Assembly (NCBI RefSeq): GCF_002087335.1
Contig: NZ_MWVJ01000015.1
Span: 1-64,000, forward strand
Direction: 5' to 3'
Origin: Pseudophaeobacter leonis
GTDB lineage: Bacteria > Pseudomonadota > Alphaproteobacteria > Rhodobacterales > Rhodobacteraceae
DNA length: 64,000 bases
Shown: positions 9,641 through 18,769 of the stretch, in pieces
How the letters are laid out: each line of letters opens with the position of its first letter
Position numbering within the stretch: the first letter of the stretch is position 1
Translations under genes and position numbers: made by a program
The notes under the pieces: generated by a model
Seen by the model: the letters and a program-made list of their open reading frames with translations, nothing else
What the model was told of the DNA's origin: nothing
Databases searched by the model: none

Positions 9641-10398
9641 GTCTGAGTACCTTTTATCGGTGTGAAGCTCACGCCTGCCGGGCCGCGGAGTGTTGCCTTT
9701 GCACCCGCAGCGACCCTACCATCTGGTATGTCTTCGACAACAATCGCGCCGGCAGCGATGTTGGCGCCAGCCCCTATCGTGATACCGCCCAGCAGGATTG
9801 CACCGGCGCCAATGACAGTACCGGCGCCGATATGCGGGTGTCTGTGCGGGCCACTGTCATTGAGCGTGCTGCCAAGGGTGACGTTGTGCCAGATTGAGAC
9901 ATCTTCGGCGATGACGCATGTTTCGCCCACAACAAACCCAAGACCGTGATCAAGCCAAAGCCCCGCGCCCATCTGTGCTGCGGGGTGAATGTCGGTGGCA
10001 AAGGCGCGGCCGCTGGCCGCTTTTATCGCAAGCGACAAAGAGGTGTCTCCGGCGACCCATAGCTGATGCGCCACACGGTGCGCCATAATGGCCTGAACGC
10101 CGCGCGAAAACAGCAGCGTTGCCGCTTCTCCGCCCGGCTCAAAGTTGCGGCGCGCGGTCTCGGCGATATCATAGAGGGTCATCTCGACAAGCTGCGCCTC
10201 AGAGGCATAGACCCTGTGTACGATATCGCCGATGGCGTCGCTGAGGCACAGCTGACTGAACAAGGCCCCCGCCAGTTGCGGAAAACCGTCAAAAGGTTGC
10301 AGGCTCCCAAAGTTCTGGCCCCCAAGATTCAGGCCCAGAACCTGTGCCACCTGCGGCGCGTCCTCCAGCAGGGCCTGCACATCTTTAACAAGCGTCAT
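9637..10398 (-). CDS. Serine O-acetyltransferase-like hexapeptide-repeat enzyme
   Basis: An acyl-CoA transferase of 253 residues with a helical N-terminal half and a C-terminal left-handed beta helix (GAGTVIGAGAILLGGITIGAGANIAAGAIV). The phrase DIHPAAQMGAGLWLDHGLGFVVGE matches the active-site region of CysE, including the catalytic His in LDHG. The known reaction of the family is acetyl-CoA plus serine to O-acetylserine. Placement between an aldehyde dehydrogenase and a VOC protein, rather than with cysteine genes, suggests a specialised paralogue. The ATG at 10398 follows AGGGAAAG and lies 11 bases after the aldehyde dehydrogenase stop. The 3' end overlaps the VOC gene. Confidence 0.75.
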   Translation of the reverse strand: MTLVKDVQALLEDAPQVAQVLGLNLGGQNFGSLQPFDGFPQLAGALFSQLCLSDAIGDIVHRVYASEAQLVEMTLYDIAETARRNFEPGGEAATLLFSRGVQAIMAHRVAHQLWVAGDTSLSLAIKAASGRAFATDIHPAAQMGAGLWLDHGLGFVVGETCVIAEDVSIWHNVTLGSTLNDSGPHRHPHIGAGTVIGAGAILLGGITIGAGANIAAGAIVVEDIPDGRVAAGAKATLRGPAGVSFTPIKGTQT

Positions 10399-10409
10399 CA
10401 GCTTTCCCT

Positions 10410-11917
10410 TTAAGATACATAGCCGAAAGCGATGCGTGGTTTAGGCGCGCTGTCAAGCCAGATGCTCTTGGCGCTGGTGTATTCCATCAGGGCATCCGTG
10501 CCGCTGGAGCGTCCAAAACCAGAGCTGAGGGAGCCGCCAAAGGGCGAGGATACATGGATTGCTTTGTAGCTGTTGATCCAGAAGGTGCCTGCGCGAACGG
10601 CCTCTGCCATGCGGTGCGCGCGGCCGACCTCTGCTGTCCAAACCGCCCCGGCCAGACCAAAATCGGTGGCATTGGCCAGGGCTACGGCTTCGGCTTCATC
10701 CTCAAAGGGTATTGCGGTCACGACGGGTCCAAAGATCTCTGATTGTGCGGGGTGCGCGGCGTTGGCAAGCCGTTCAAAATTGTGGGCGCCACAAAATAGC
10801 CCTGCGTCGGGACCGCTTCGCGCGTGAGGACCGTGGCACCTGCCTCTTTGGCCTGGGTCACCATGCCTGTGACATGGGCGAATTGACGGGGGTTGCTGAT
10901 CGGCCCAACTTCTGTCGCCTCATCCAGGGGGTCGCCCAGTTTAATGTTGTTCATCCCGCGCGCCAGCATATCGACCAGCTCTGCGTGGATAGATTTATGA
11001 ACCAGCAGGCGTGATCCCGCGACACAGCTTTGCCCCGCGCCTGAGAAAATCGCCGCCTGCGCCCCCAGGCAGGCCTGCGCAAGGTTGGCATCCTCAAAGA
11101 CGATATTTGCCGACTTGCCACCCAGCTCCAGCACCGCAGGTTTCAGCGCTGCAGCAGCCGCCATCGCAACCCGGCGGCCTGTTTCAGGTGAGCCGACAAA
11201 CACGACCTTTCGCACCGCAGGATGCGCGATGGCGGCTTGCCCAGATGTTGGCCCCAGGCCACAAAGAACATTCACCAGCCCCTCTGGCAGACCGGCGCCT
11301 TCGGCGAGCTTGACCAGAGCAACCGAGGTAATCGGTGTCAGCTCACTGGGTTTGAGGACCACAGCATTGCCGGTGGCAATGGCGGGGGCGATCTGCCAGC
11401 CGGCGGTGAAGATCGGCGCCTTTCAGGGGGGAATCTGAAACACCACCCCAAGCGGCTCTCGCCAAGTGTAGTTGAGATGCCCCGAGGGGACCGGAATGAC
11501 CTCACCATGCAGTTTGTCGGCCCAGCCGGCATAATAGGCGAACATCTCGGCCACCTTGGCGACCTCTATGCGGCAATCACGGATCGGTTTACCTGCAACG
11601 ATGGCCTCGACCGTGGCGAGCGGCTCTAGGTGTGCAAGAACGGCACGGCTGATTTCTTGCATGACCTGCCCGCGTGCTGCCGCAGAGAAGTCATGGACCC
11701 AGGCGCGCTGTGCGGTCTGTGCGGCCGCGCAGGCACGTTCAGCCAGCGCCTCATCGGCATCGGGGTAGCGCAGCAGCTCCTCTTCGGTGAAGGGGTCAAC
11801 CAATGTGATCGCAGCACCCGCTCCTTCCGTTAAGGTGCCGTTGATCAGGCTTTGGGGCTGCGTGCCCAGCCCAAGTGCGCCCATTGCATTGAGCAGCGTT
11901 TGTTTCCGGTTTGTCAT
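10410..11917 (-). CDS. NAD(P)-dependent aldehyde dehydrogenase (in-frame stop and one frameshift)
   Basis: An enzyme of the aldehyde dehydrogenase superfamily, about 500 residues when reconstructed. Visible family features are VVLKPSELTPITSV (cofactor binding), LELGGKSANIVFEDANL (catalytic Glu), GAGQSCVAGSRLLVH (catalytic Cys), EIFGPVV and the C-terminal FGRSSGTDALMEYTSAKSIW. The ATG at 11917 lies just before the upstream dehydrogenase stop, so the genes are coupled. Two lesions are seen. At 11423-11425 the codon is TGA where the PWN motif expects Trp, and the next codon gives Lys instead of the oxyanion-hole Asn. Near 10765 one A is missing (NGLPN-AAHPAQSEIFGP after repair). These may be sequencing errors. 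The likely role is oxidation of a semialdehyde in a pathway with the neighbouring hydroxyacid dehydrogenase. Confidence 0.85.
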
Positions 11918-11918
11918 C

Positions 11919-12779
11919 TCAAACTGCCTTTGGAGTATGTTTAACAATTGCGTTGAAATCAGCGCTGTCGGCAATTTCAGCTGAGGTGTTCAGCCAAATA
12001 TCAGCGATCTGCGAAAAGCCATGCAGCGCAACGCCTGACCCTTTGGCGAGATCCAGCGCCAGGCCTACGTCCTTCCGCATGAGCCCCATGGTAAAGCCTG
12101 AATCAAAGGCCTCATTGAGGATCCATTTGGGAAAATTGACCTCACTCACGCCGCTCCGGCCAGAGCCTGCGTTGATCCCTTCGAGCAGATCTTGCGGGCG
12201 TACACCTGCGGCCTGACCCAGCCGAAGCGCCTCGCCGACCAGCACAAGGTTTGCGGCACAGAGCATGTTATTGGCGATCTTGGCCGCATGGCCCGCACCA
12301 GAGCCGCCGACAGTGACCGTTTTTGCCGTCAGTATATTCAGCAGGGGGCGGAGCGTTGCAATCGCTGCGGCGTCGCCCCCCAACAGCATCGTCATGGTCC
12401 CTGCATGCGCGGCAGCGGGTCCGCCGCTGACAGGTGCGTCGACAAAGGCAAACCCGTGCAGCTCCCCCTTGGCACTGAGGGCTTGTGAGGTCTCTGGCTC
12501 AGAGGTTGAGGTGTCCAGAATGATCGTGCCGCTCTGAATATCAGGCAAAATCTCGTGCATCACCGCCGCAACCACCGCGGCCTTTGGCAGGGATAGGATG
12601 ATAACATCGCAGACCCGGGCCAAGGCCGCTGCTGACGGAGATATCACCGCCCCGAGGCTTGCCATTTTGGCGCTGTTGTCTGGACTGGGGTCAAAGCAGG
12701 TGAGCTCAATTCCACTTTTGATAAGCGGGGTGGCCATGCCACCGCCCATATTGCCGCATCCGATGATCCCAAGCCGCAT
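11919..12779 (-). CDS. 3-hydroxyisobutyrate / beta-hydroxyacid dehydrogenase family protein
   Basis: A soluble NAD(P)-dependent dehydrogenase of about 286 residues. The N-terminus LGIIGCGNMGGGMATPLIKSG is the Rossmann dinucleotide motif. FVDAPVSGGPAAAHAGTMT is the family's substrate-binding signature, and GAGHAAKIANN holds the catalytic Lys. The ATG at 12779 has a GGGAG ribosome site eight bases upstream. Enzymes of this type oxidise 3-hydroxyisobutyrate, tartronate semialdehyde relatives or similar beta-hydroxyacids. Next to an aldehyde dehydrogenase it could form a two-step hydroxyacid-to-acid or acyl-CoA route. The stop overlaps the aldehyde dehydrogenase start region, supporting one operon. 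The exact substrate cannot be read from sequence. Confidence 0.85.
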   Translation of the reverse strand: MRLGIIGCGNMGGGMATPLIKSGIELTCFDPSPDNSAKMASLGAVISPSAAALARVCDVIILSLPKAAVVAAVMHEILPDIQSGTIILDTSTSEPETSQALSAKGELHGFAFVDAPVSGGPAAAHAGTMTMLLGGDAAAIATLRPLLNILTAKTVTVGGSGAGHAAKIANNMLCAANLVLVGEALRLGQAAGVRPQDLLEGINAGSGRSGVSEVNFPKWILNEAFDSGFTMGLMRKDVGLALDLAKGSGVALHGFSQIADIWLNTSAEIADSADFNAIVKHTPKAV

Positions 12780-12922
12780 AGCCACGCTCCCTTTGTCCGA
12801 GTTTCTCAGGAGTATGCAGTAGACGTGTGGCGCGAAAATAGCGCCAATTAGATAAATTCGTTGCGCCAAGCGCAACACTGGGGGCAGGGGGGCACGCACC
12901 ATAGGGGGGCAGACCTGTTGCG

Positions 12923-13825
12923 CTATGAAAACGCCGACATCGATTTAAGATGTTTGATCAGAAGCTGGGCAGCCTGCGGCAGCTTGCGACCCTCCTTGCG
13001 GATAAGGGAGGACTGACCGTCTGGGAATATCTCGGTAGGGATAGCGCGCGCGACCAGGGTGCCTGCCGACAATTCGCTCTCGACCACAAACCTTGGCAAG
13101 ATGGTATAGCCCATATCGTTGCGCACAAAAGCCTTGAGCGCAGAGATTGATCCGGTCTCAATCACAGCCCGAAACCTGACGCCCTGCTGTGCCTCAACAG
13201 TTGCGAGCAGTGCGCCAATGCCAAAGCTTTGAGGCGGGATCGCACAGCGCATCTCTGCCAGCTCATCCAGGGCGAGCGGCTGCGCTATGTCATAAATGCC
13301 CTGTCGTTTGACCAAAGCCACAAGCGGTTGCGTTGAAGTCGCGTGCACTCTGATCTGCGGCGTATTTGGGACATTATAGGCTAGGCCTAAATGCGCCTGC
13401 TCTGAGGTCACCTGATACAGGACATCTTCGGTTGACCCAACGGTCAGTGCAAATGTGATGTCCGGATATGTTGATGAAAACGCTGCCAGAGCATTGTCAA
13501 AAAAATCCCCGATAAACCCCTCGCCAACGGCGATAGAGACCTTGCCACGCTTCATATTTGCCAGTGCGTCGAATTCAGATTGCAAAAGATCCAGCGCCCC
13601 TTGCTGCTGTGACAAAAACGCGACCAACAAGGTACCGGCCTCAGTTGCGCGAACCCCAAGGCGCCCGCGTTCGATCAATGTGGTGGCCAGGACCTTTTCA
13701 AGCGCGGCAATATTGCGGCTGATTGTCGAGGGCTCCAATGCAAGCTGTTCGGCGGCTGCCCGAACGGTTCCGCGTTGAACGGCGGTCAAAAAGCAAGAGG
13801 TTTGTCTGGGATCAAGGTTTTGCAT
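12923..13825 (-). CDS. LysR family transcriptional regulator
   Basis: A regulator of about 300 residues. The N-terminal winged helix reads LTAVQRGTVRAAAEQLALEPSTISRNIAALEKVL, a typical LysR DNA-binding helix-turn-helix, followed by the linker helix and an effector-binding domain of periplasmic-binding-protein fold (GKVSIAVGEGFIGDFFDNALAAF). The chosen ATG at 13825 gives the usual LysR start; the longer upstream frame is rich in repeats and was not used. It is transcribed in the same direction as the dehydrogenase operon and sits 143 bases upstream of it, so it probably controls that operon, although most LysR regulators are divergent from their targets. A 14-bp tandem array lies just upstream of its start. 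Confidence 0.85.
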   Translation of the reverse strand: MQNLDPRQTSCFLTAVQRGTVRAAAEQLALEPSTISRNIAALEKVLATTLIERGRLGVRATEAGTLLVAFLSQQQGALDLLQSEFDALANMKRGKVSIAVGEGFIGDFFDNALAAFSSTYPDITFALTVGSTEDVLYQVTSEQAHLGLAYNVPNTPQIRVHATSTQPLVALVKRQGIYDIAQPLALDELAEMRCAIPPQSFGIGALLATVEAQQGVRFRAVIETGSISALKAFVRNDMGYTILPRFVVESELSAGTLVARAIPTEIFPDGQSSLIRKEGRKLPQAAQLLIKHLKSMSAFS

Positions 13826-14234
13826 GCCTTGCTTGTAGCGCAGCAACACAGCGATTTCCAAGCATACCAACCCTGCAGCCCCAACCCTGCAGCCCCAACC
13901 CAGCAGCGCATACCCAGTAGCCCAAACAGGCAAGCCAGTGTTCGCGTTGAATTTGTCTGCACTATAGCGGTCTGTTCTGGGCAATAGAGAGCCAGCTTTG
14001 CTGTTGATGATTGCCAGATCATGGCCCGCGGCAATGTTTTCAATCGTTTTGTCTGAGCAAGGCTCCCGCAGGCGCGCGTGTTAAAGGATCGCGACACGTG
14101 GTGGCCCATTTGTCATTTCGTCCGGTGTTTATCTGTGCGACATATGCGCCAAGGCCTGCTTTGTGGTGTTCAGGCAGCATCAGGCGGGCAAAAAGGTATG
14201 CAAAATATGCAGCTGCAAAATCTAAGTTGAGGGC
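13826..14234. other. Divergent intergenic region between lysR-like gene and dusA
   Basis: About 400 bases with promoters expected in both directions. It holds a 14-bp tandem array near the regulator (13869-13924). The remainder has no convincing gene or hairpin. A/T-rich stretches near 14190-14220 may hold the dusA promoter. Confidence 0.4.
13869..13924. repeat. 14-bp tandem array, four units, upstream of lysR-like gene
   Basis: Two identical AACCCTGCAGCCCC units (13869, 13883) are followed by two degenerate ones (13897, 13911). The array covers the region 45-100 bases upstream of the regulator start, where its promoter or autoregulatory site would lie. Confidence 0.75.
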
Positions 14235-15254
14235 ATGAGGGTGAGCAAAGACTATACTAATACAAAGGCTTATCGGTCTGCCCGTCTCTCCGTAGCCCCC
14301 ATGATGGAATGGACCGATCGCCATTGTCGGTATTTGCATCGTTTGCTCAGCCATGACGCCTTGCTTTATACTGAGATGGTGACCTCTCCGGCGCTGGTGC
14401 GTGGAGGCGCTTTGCATTTGTTGGATTTCAGTCCGCAAGAGCATCCCGTTGCCCTGCAACTTGGCGGATCCGCCCCTGAGGAGCTGAGCCGTGCGGCGCA
14501 GCTGGGGGCGCAGGCTGGTTATGACGAGATCAATATCAACTGTGGCTGTCCAAGTGATCGGGTGCAATCGGGGGCCTTTGGCGCGATCCTGATGCAAAGC
14601 CCTGATTTGGTTGCGGAATGTGTGGCCGAGATGCGGGCCAGGGTGGAAGTGGAGGTCACCGTGAAATGCCGCATTGGCGTCGATGAACAGGAACCGCGTG
14701 AGATTTTACCGCTGTTTCTCGAAAAAATTCGCGCAGCTGGTTGTCAACGTGTCACGATCCATGCCCGCAAGGCCTGGCTCAAGGGGTTGTCACCAAAAGA
14801 AAACCGGGACATCCCGCCGCTGGACTACGAGCTGGTTCACGAGATGAAAGCCGCCTTTTCAGACATGCATATCTCGCTGAATGGCGGCATTGCCACGCTG
14901 GACGCAGCGGTCGAACATCTGGACCGGGGTCTTGATGGGGTGATGGTGGGGCGTGCGGCCTATCACCAGCCGACAGATATCCTTGCCGCCGCTGATCTGC
15001 GGGTCTTTGGCACAGGTGCAGTTCGCGACCCGTTTGAGGTGGTGCTGGAGATGTTGCCCTATATCGAACAGCAGCTGTCAGACGGCGCCAGGTTGCATCA
15101 GATCACCCGCCATATGCTGGGTCTTTTTGCCGGTCGCCCCGGGGCGCGTGCCTGGCGGCGCAGGTTGTCCGAAGAGGCAAATCGCCCGGGCTCCGGACCA
15201 GAACTGGTGCAGCAGGCTTTGGATCTGGTGGCAAACCCGCCGGTTGCGGTGTGA
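14235..15254 (+). CDS. dusA: tRNA-dihydrouridine(20/20a) synthase DusA
   Basis: A flavoenzyme of 339 residues that reduces uridine in the tRNA D-loop. The N-terminal barrel carries LSVAPMMEWTDRHCRYLHRL, the DusA-type start. ININCGCPSDRVQSGAFGA holds the catalytic Cys. VKCRIGVDE and IHARKAWLKGLSPKENR are FMN- and tRNA-contact motifs, and the Lys-Gly-Leu-Ser-Pro-Lys-Glu-Asn-Arg string is specific to DusA among Dus types. ISLNGGI and GVMVGRAAYHQP close the barrel, and a helical tRNA-binding domain follows. The frame is intact. The gene stands alone, converging with the DUF1289 gene after a 77-base gap. Confidence 0.93.
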   Translation: MRVSKDYTNTKAYRSARLSVAPMMEWTDRHCRYLHRLLSHDALLYTEMVTSPALVRGGALHLLDFSPQEHPVALQLGGSAPEELSRAAQLGAQAGYDEININCGCPSDRVQSGAFGAILMQSPDLVAECVAEMRARVEVEVTVKCRIGVDEQEPREILPLFLEKIRAAGCQRVTIHARKAWLKGLSPKENRDIPPLDYELVHEMKAAFSDMHISLNGGIATLDAAVEHLDRGLDGVMVGRAAYHQPTDILAAADLRVFGTGAVRDPFEVVLEMLPYIEQQLSDGARLHQITRHMLGLFAGRPGARAWRRRLSEEANRPGSGPELVQQALDLVANPPVAV

Positions 15255-15331
15255 GACAGCGGCCCTAAGGGCCGCAGGTGGCAAGACGCAGGCATGCCCT
15301 GGCGACGCGTTGCCGTTGCCGCGCCGTGGCC

Positions 15332-15574
15332 TTATCGTTTGATGCGGGCCGCGCGGCCGCCGCGCCGTTTGGTCAACCCGGCAGCCCGGTCCGGAAGGGC
15401 CGCCATGACCTCGGCGCGTGCGTCATTGGAAAGCTTGGACCATTTGGTGATCTCTTCGATTGAGCGATAACAGCCGGTGCAGATGCGCGCCTCGGGATGG
15501 ACGACGCAGATGTTGATGCAGGGCGACTGAACCTCGTCGCGTTGCCAGACCTCTTTTCCATCGCTCTTAGTCAT
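15332..15574 (-). CDS. DUF1289 domain protein, small four-Cys protein
   Basis: A protein of 80 residues. The N-terminal half has Cys19, Cys23, Cys32 and Cys35 in the order CINIC...CTGC, the DUF1289 pattern, which probably binds zinc or an iron-sulfur cluster. A basic tail (TKRRGGRAARIKR) ends the chain. Its start overlaps the ruvX stop by eight bases, which indicates coupling in the ccmI-ruvX operon. The family has no proven function. Confidence 0.85.
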   Translation of the reverse strand: MTKSDGKEVWQRDEVQSPCINICVVHPEARICTGCYRSIEEITKWSKLSNDARAEVMAALPDRAAGLTKRRGGRAARIKR

Positions 15575-16040
15575 TTTTTATATGCCTCATGCGGTCCAGT
15601 GCGCCCTGCAGAATATACGATGCGGCCACGTGGTCGATCAGCTCTGCGCGACGTTTGCGGGAGGTATCCGCCTCTAGCAGCGCCCGTTCCGCTGCGACAG
15701 TGCTGAGGCGTTCGTCCCAGAACCCGATGGGCAACTCGCTCAGCCGCGACAGGTTGCGGGCAAAGGCGCGGGTCTTTTGACAGCGCGGCCCTTCAGAGCC
15801 ATCCATATTGCGCGGCAGACCCAGCACAAGCCCGCCGATTTCGCGTTTCTTGACGATCTCAAACAGATGCTCTGCGTCCTGCGTGCACTTTTTGCGCCGA
15901 ATGGTTTCCAGCGGCGTCGCCACCGTGCCCATACGGTCCGAGATGGCGACGCCGACGGTTTTGTCGCCAAAATCCAAACCCGCAAGAGAAGTGAATGCAG
16001 GAATGGCCGCGGCGAAGTCTTCAAAGGTATCATAGATCAT
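15567..16040 (-). CDS. ruvX: Putative Holliday junction resolvase / pre-16S rRNA nuclease RuvX (YqgF)
   Basis: A protein of 157 residues with an RNase H-like fold. LAGLDFGDKTVGVAISD carries the first metal-binding Asp, GLPRNMDGSEGPR is the family motif, and FWDERLSTVAAERAL with DHVAASYILQGAL supply the remaining acidic residues. YqgF homologues process the 5' end of 16S rRNA and were first proposed as junction resolvases. The ATG overlaps the ccmI stop (ATGA), and the 3' end overlaps the DUF1289 gene. Confidence 0.92.
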   Translation of the reverse strand: MIYDTFEDFAAAIPAFTSLAGLDFGDKTVGVAISDRMGTVATPLETIRRKKCTQDAEHLFEIVKKREIGGLVLGLPRNMDGSEGPRCQKTRAFARNLSRLSELPIGFWDERLSTVAAERALLEADTSRKRRAELIDHVAASYILQGALDRMRHIKND

Positions 16041-17296
16041 GGGGTCAGACCTGCCTGCTGGGCTGCGGCTTTGATCCGGCCCATCGCGGCGGCATCTCCG
16101 GCAAATCGGTCTTTTGCCTCAGAGTAGATGGCTTCGGCGCGGGTTTTGTCGCCCAAAACGCCAAGGGCGCCAATGAGTTGTGCCCATTCAGCAGCACTTC
16201 CTCCCTCGGTGGCCAAACGCTCAGACAGGCGGGACACCATTCCCCGGGTCATCTCCTGGCGCTCCTCCATGCTCATGTCCTGGGCGGCCGACAGATCCTC
16301 GGCGCTGGGACCGGCCAGTTCTGGCGGGCCAGGTGCTGGAGTGCCGGGCGCAGGCGCGGGTGGCGCGATAGGGCTGTATTCAACACCGGCCCGAAGAGCC
16401 ATGTCTTCAATCTGAGATTCGATGCCAGCGATCCAGGGCGCGCCTTTGGGGCCCATGCGCAGGGTGTCAGCCCAGACCTGATAGGCGATATCAGGACGGT
16501 TGAGCTGGCCCTGCATCAGACCATAGTAATAGCGGGCGGGGCCGTTTGCGCCATCCAGCTGCAGCGTGCCATCCAGCAGGTCTTCGGCCTCGGGAGAGAC
16601 ATAGCCTCCGGCGGCCATGATCATCAGCTCTGCCAGCTCACCGTAGTCCTGCGCCACCAGATCGCCGCTCATGATCTCGATGTAATTTTGCTTTGCCTTA
16701 TAGGCTGCGACAAAATTACCAAGGTTTGCCTCGTGTTGCGCCAACAAAGCCTGTCCCTGGGCGTCGTTCGGGCGCTCGCCCGCCGTCTTGCGCAGCTGCT
16801 CTACCAGATCGGTATAGCCGGGCTCGACGTCGAGCGCGGGCAGGGCGGGCAGTTTGCTCTCTGCCTCTGCCTGACTGGGACGCGTCTGGGCATAGTCTTT
16901 GGCGTCGGCAATGCGACTGGCCAATCCCATGTCGCCATAACCGGGGGCGCCAAGGCGCGTATAGAGCGCAAGCGTGCCTGCAATAAGAAACACCGAAGCC
17001 AATGCCACCGTTACACGGCTAAAGGTCTTGGGCTGGCTGCTGCCGGTGCTTTGCTGCTGCAACTGCGCGTCCGCGGCCAGAATGCGCCGTGACACCTCGG
17101 TGCGGATCCGCTGGGCATCCGATTGATTGATGACGCCGCGCACCAGATCCTTGTCCACATCGCTCAATTGTTGGCGGTAGACTCGCAGATCATAGGCGGC
17201 AGGGGGCTCGCCCTGGGAATGGGCCTGCAGCAGCACAAGCCCCAAAAGAGCAGTCATCGCCAGAGCGACAAAGGAAATCAGGATCCAAAATACCAT
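16037..17296 (-). CDS. ccmI: Cytochrome c biogenesis protein CcmI (CycH)
   Basis: A membrane chaperone of about 419 residues that holds apocytochrome c for heme attachment by CcmFH. It begins with a membrane helix (ILISFVALAMTALLGLVLL). A cytoplasmic loop follows, containing VYRQQLSDVDKDLVRGVI with the family's leucine-zipper-like helix, then a second membrane helix near residue 100 (VTVALASVFLIAGTLALYTRLG). The periplasmic part is TPR-like and ends in a Pro-rich linker and a helical tail. The ATG at 17296 was preferred to the upstream GTG because GGAG lies six bases before it. The gene is separate from ccmABCDG at 51-53.7 kb and leads a three-gene overlapping unit with ruvX and DUF1289. Confidence 0.88.
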   Translation of the reverse strand: MVFWILISFVALAMTALLGLVLLQAHSQGEPPAAYDLRVYRQQLSDVDKDLVRGVINQSDAQRIRTEVSRRILAADAQLQQQSTGSSQPKTFSRVTVALASVFLIAGTLALYTRLGAPGYGDMGLASRIADAKDYAQTRPSQAEAESKLPALPALDVEPGYTDLVEQLRKTAGERPNDAQGQALLAQHEANLGNFVAAYKAKQNYIEIMSGDLVAQDYGELAELMIMAAGGYVSPEAEDLLDGTLQLDGANGPARYYYGLMQGQLNRPDIAYQVWADTLRMGPKGAPWIAGIESQIEDMALRAGVEYSPIAPPAPAPGTPAPGPPELAGPSAEDLSAAQDMSMEERQEMTRGMVSRLSERLATEGGSAAEWAQLIGALGVLGDKTRAEAIYSEAKDRFAGDAAAMGRIKAAAQQAGLTP

Positions 17297-17427
17297 AGTC
17301 ACTCCGCTGATGGTCTCGTCGTAGGGGTCTTGCAGTCAGTCTTTCCCATCTATAGGCGCAGGCACCGGGAAAAAAGACCTAACTGCTCAGGTGCGCGCTC
17401 CTGTCCGAATTGGTATAGAGGAAGGGC

Positions 17428-17526
17428 ATGTCGCATGTATGCAAAAATGCGACGATAAACGGCGTGGGGATTGCCAGCCTCTGGGGCATACCTGTGCTCA
17501 GTCTCGAACCATCGGATTCGCCATGA
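17428..17526 (+). CDS. Candidate leader ORF coupled to soxB
   Basis: An ATG at 17428 follows a good ribosome site (AGAGGAAGG) and opens 32 codons, starting MSHVCKNATINGVG and ending PSDSP. Its TGA (17524-17526) overlaps the soxB ATG as ATGA. The soxB start itself has no ribosome site, so soxB may be translated by reinitiation after this peptide. The peptide has no recognised similarity. An alternative is that the overlap is chance and soxB is translated from a weak site. Confidence 0.4.
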   Translation: MSHVCKNATINGVGIASLWGIPVLSLEPSDSP

Positions 17527-18769
17527 AACGCTATTCAGCCTTTGCCGTCGCGCGGGAAGCCCTGCGCTATCACACCGGATGGGAGCGCGCCTGGCGCTCA
17601 CCAGAGCCAAAACGTCACTATGATGTTGTTATCGTGGGGGCTGGCGGACATGGTTTGGCCACCGCCTACTATCTGGGTAAGAACTTTGGCATCACCAATG
17701 TGGCGGTGATTGAAAAAGGCTGGCTGGGCGGCGGCAATACCGGCCGCAACACCACCATTATCCGCTCAAACTACCTGCAGGACCCGTCGGCGGCGATCTA
17801 TGAGAAAGCCCGCAGCCTTTATGAGACGATGTCGCAGGATCTCAACTATAATGTGATGTTCAGCCCGCGCGGCGTCATGATGCTGGCCCAGACCGAGCAC
17901 GAGATTCGTGGCTATAAACGCACCGCCCATGCCAATGCGCTGCAGGGGGTTCAGACCGAGTGGATCGAGCCTGCACGCGTCAAAGAGCTGGTGCCCATCA
18001 TCAATCTGCACGGCCCGCGCTATCCGGTTCTGGGAGCCCTCTGGCAGGAACGCGGCGGCACCGCGCGCCACGATGCGGTGGCCTGGGGCTATGCCCGCGC
18101 CTGTTCCGACATGGGCATGGATATCATCCAGCAATGCGAAGTGACCGGTGTGCGCGTCGAAGGCGGTCGCATCGCAGGGGTCGATACCTCAAAGGGCGCA
18201 ATTGAGTGCGACAAGATCGGTATGGTCGTGGCCGGCAATGCCTCGGTGCTGTCCGAGATGGCGGGCTTTCGGTTGCCCATGGAGTCTGTGGCGCTGCAGG
18301 CGCTGGTGTCAGAGCCGATCAAACCCTGCATGGATGTGGTGGTGATGGCCAATACGGTGCACGGCTACATGTCACAGTCCGACAAGGGCGAGATGGTCAT
18401 CGGCGGCGGCACCGACGCCTATAACAACTACACCCAGCGGGGATCGTTTCATCACATCGAGGAAACCGTGCGCGCCCTGGTCGAGACCTTCCCGATGGTG
18501 TCCCGTCTCAAGATGCTGCGCCAGTGGGGCGGCATTGTCGATGTGACCGGTGATCGCTCGCCACTGATCTCAAAAACCCCGGTAGGCAACTGCTTTGTGA
18601 ATTGTGGCTGGGGCACCGGCGGGTTCAAATCGATCCCCCGGATCCGGCTGGGCCCCTGGCCGAGCTGATGGCCACAGGTCATTCGCCTTTGAGTGAAGAG
18701 TTCACCATGAACCGCTTTAAAGAAGGCAAATTCATCGACGAGAGCGTTGCAGCAGGGGTGGCTCACTGA
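17523..18769 (+). CDS. soxB: Sarcosine oxidase beta subunit SoxB (two compensating C insertions)
   Basis: The FAD/FMN-bearing subunit of heterotetrameric sarcosine oxidase, which demethylates sarcosine to glycine with tetrahydrofolate as one-carbon acceptor. The start MKRYSAFAVAREALRYHTGW is typical of SoxB. YDVVIVGAGGHGLATAYYLGK is the FAD-binding Rossmann motif, and MQSP-region residues and GTGGFK near the end match the flavin site. Near 18635-18655 two C runs each carry one extra base (CCCCC and GCCCC), which puts the frame off for about 20 bases and then into a second shift. After repair the C-terminus reads AELMATGHSPLSEEFTMNRF and stops at 18769. Length is about 415 residues, as expected. 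A small reverse-strand gene then separates it from soxD. Confidence 0.92.

Noticed and set aside
11423-11425. Possible selenocysteine at TGA in the aldehyde dehydrogenase
   Set aside because: The expected residue is Trp, not Cys, and no selenocysteine hairpin is seen just downstream.
13869-13924. CRISPR-like array
   Set aside because: The units are 14 bases, directly abutting without spacers, and degenerate; this is a tandem repeat.
15995-17092. A 365-codon open frame antisense to ccmI
   Set aside because: It is a shadow of the ccmI frame with no start signal or recognisable domain.
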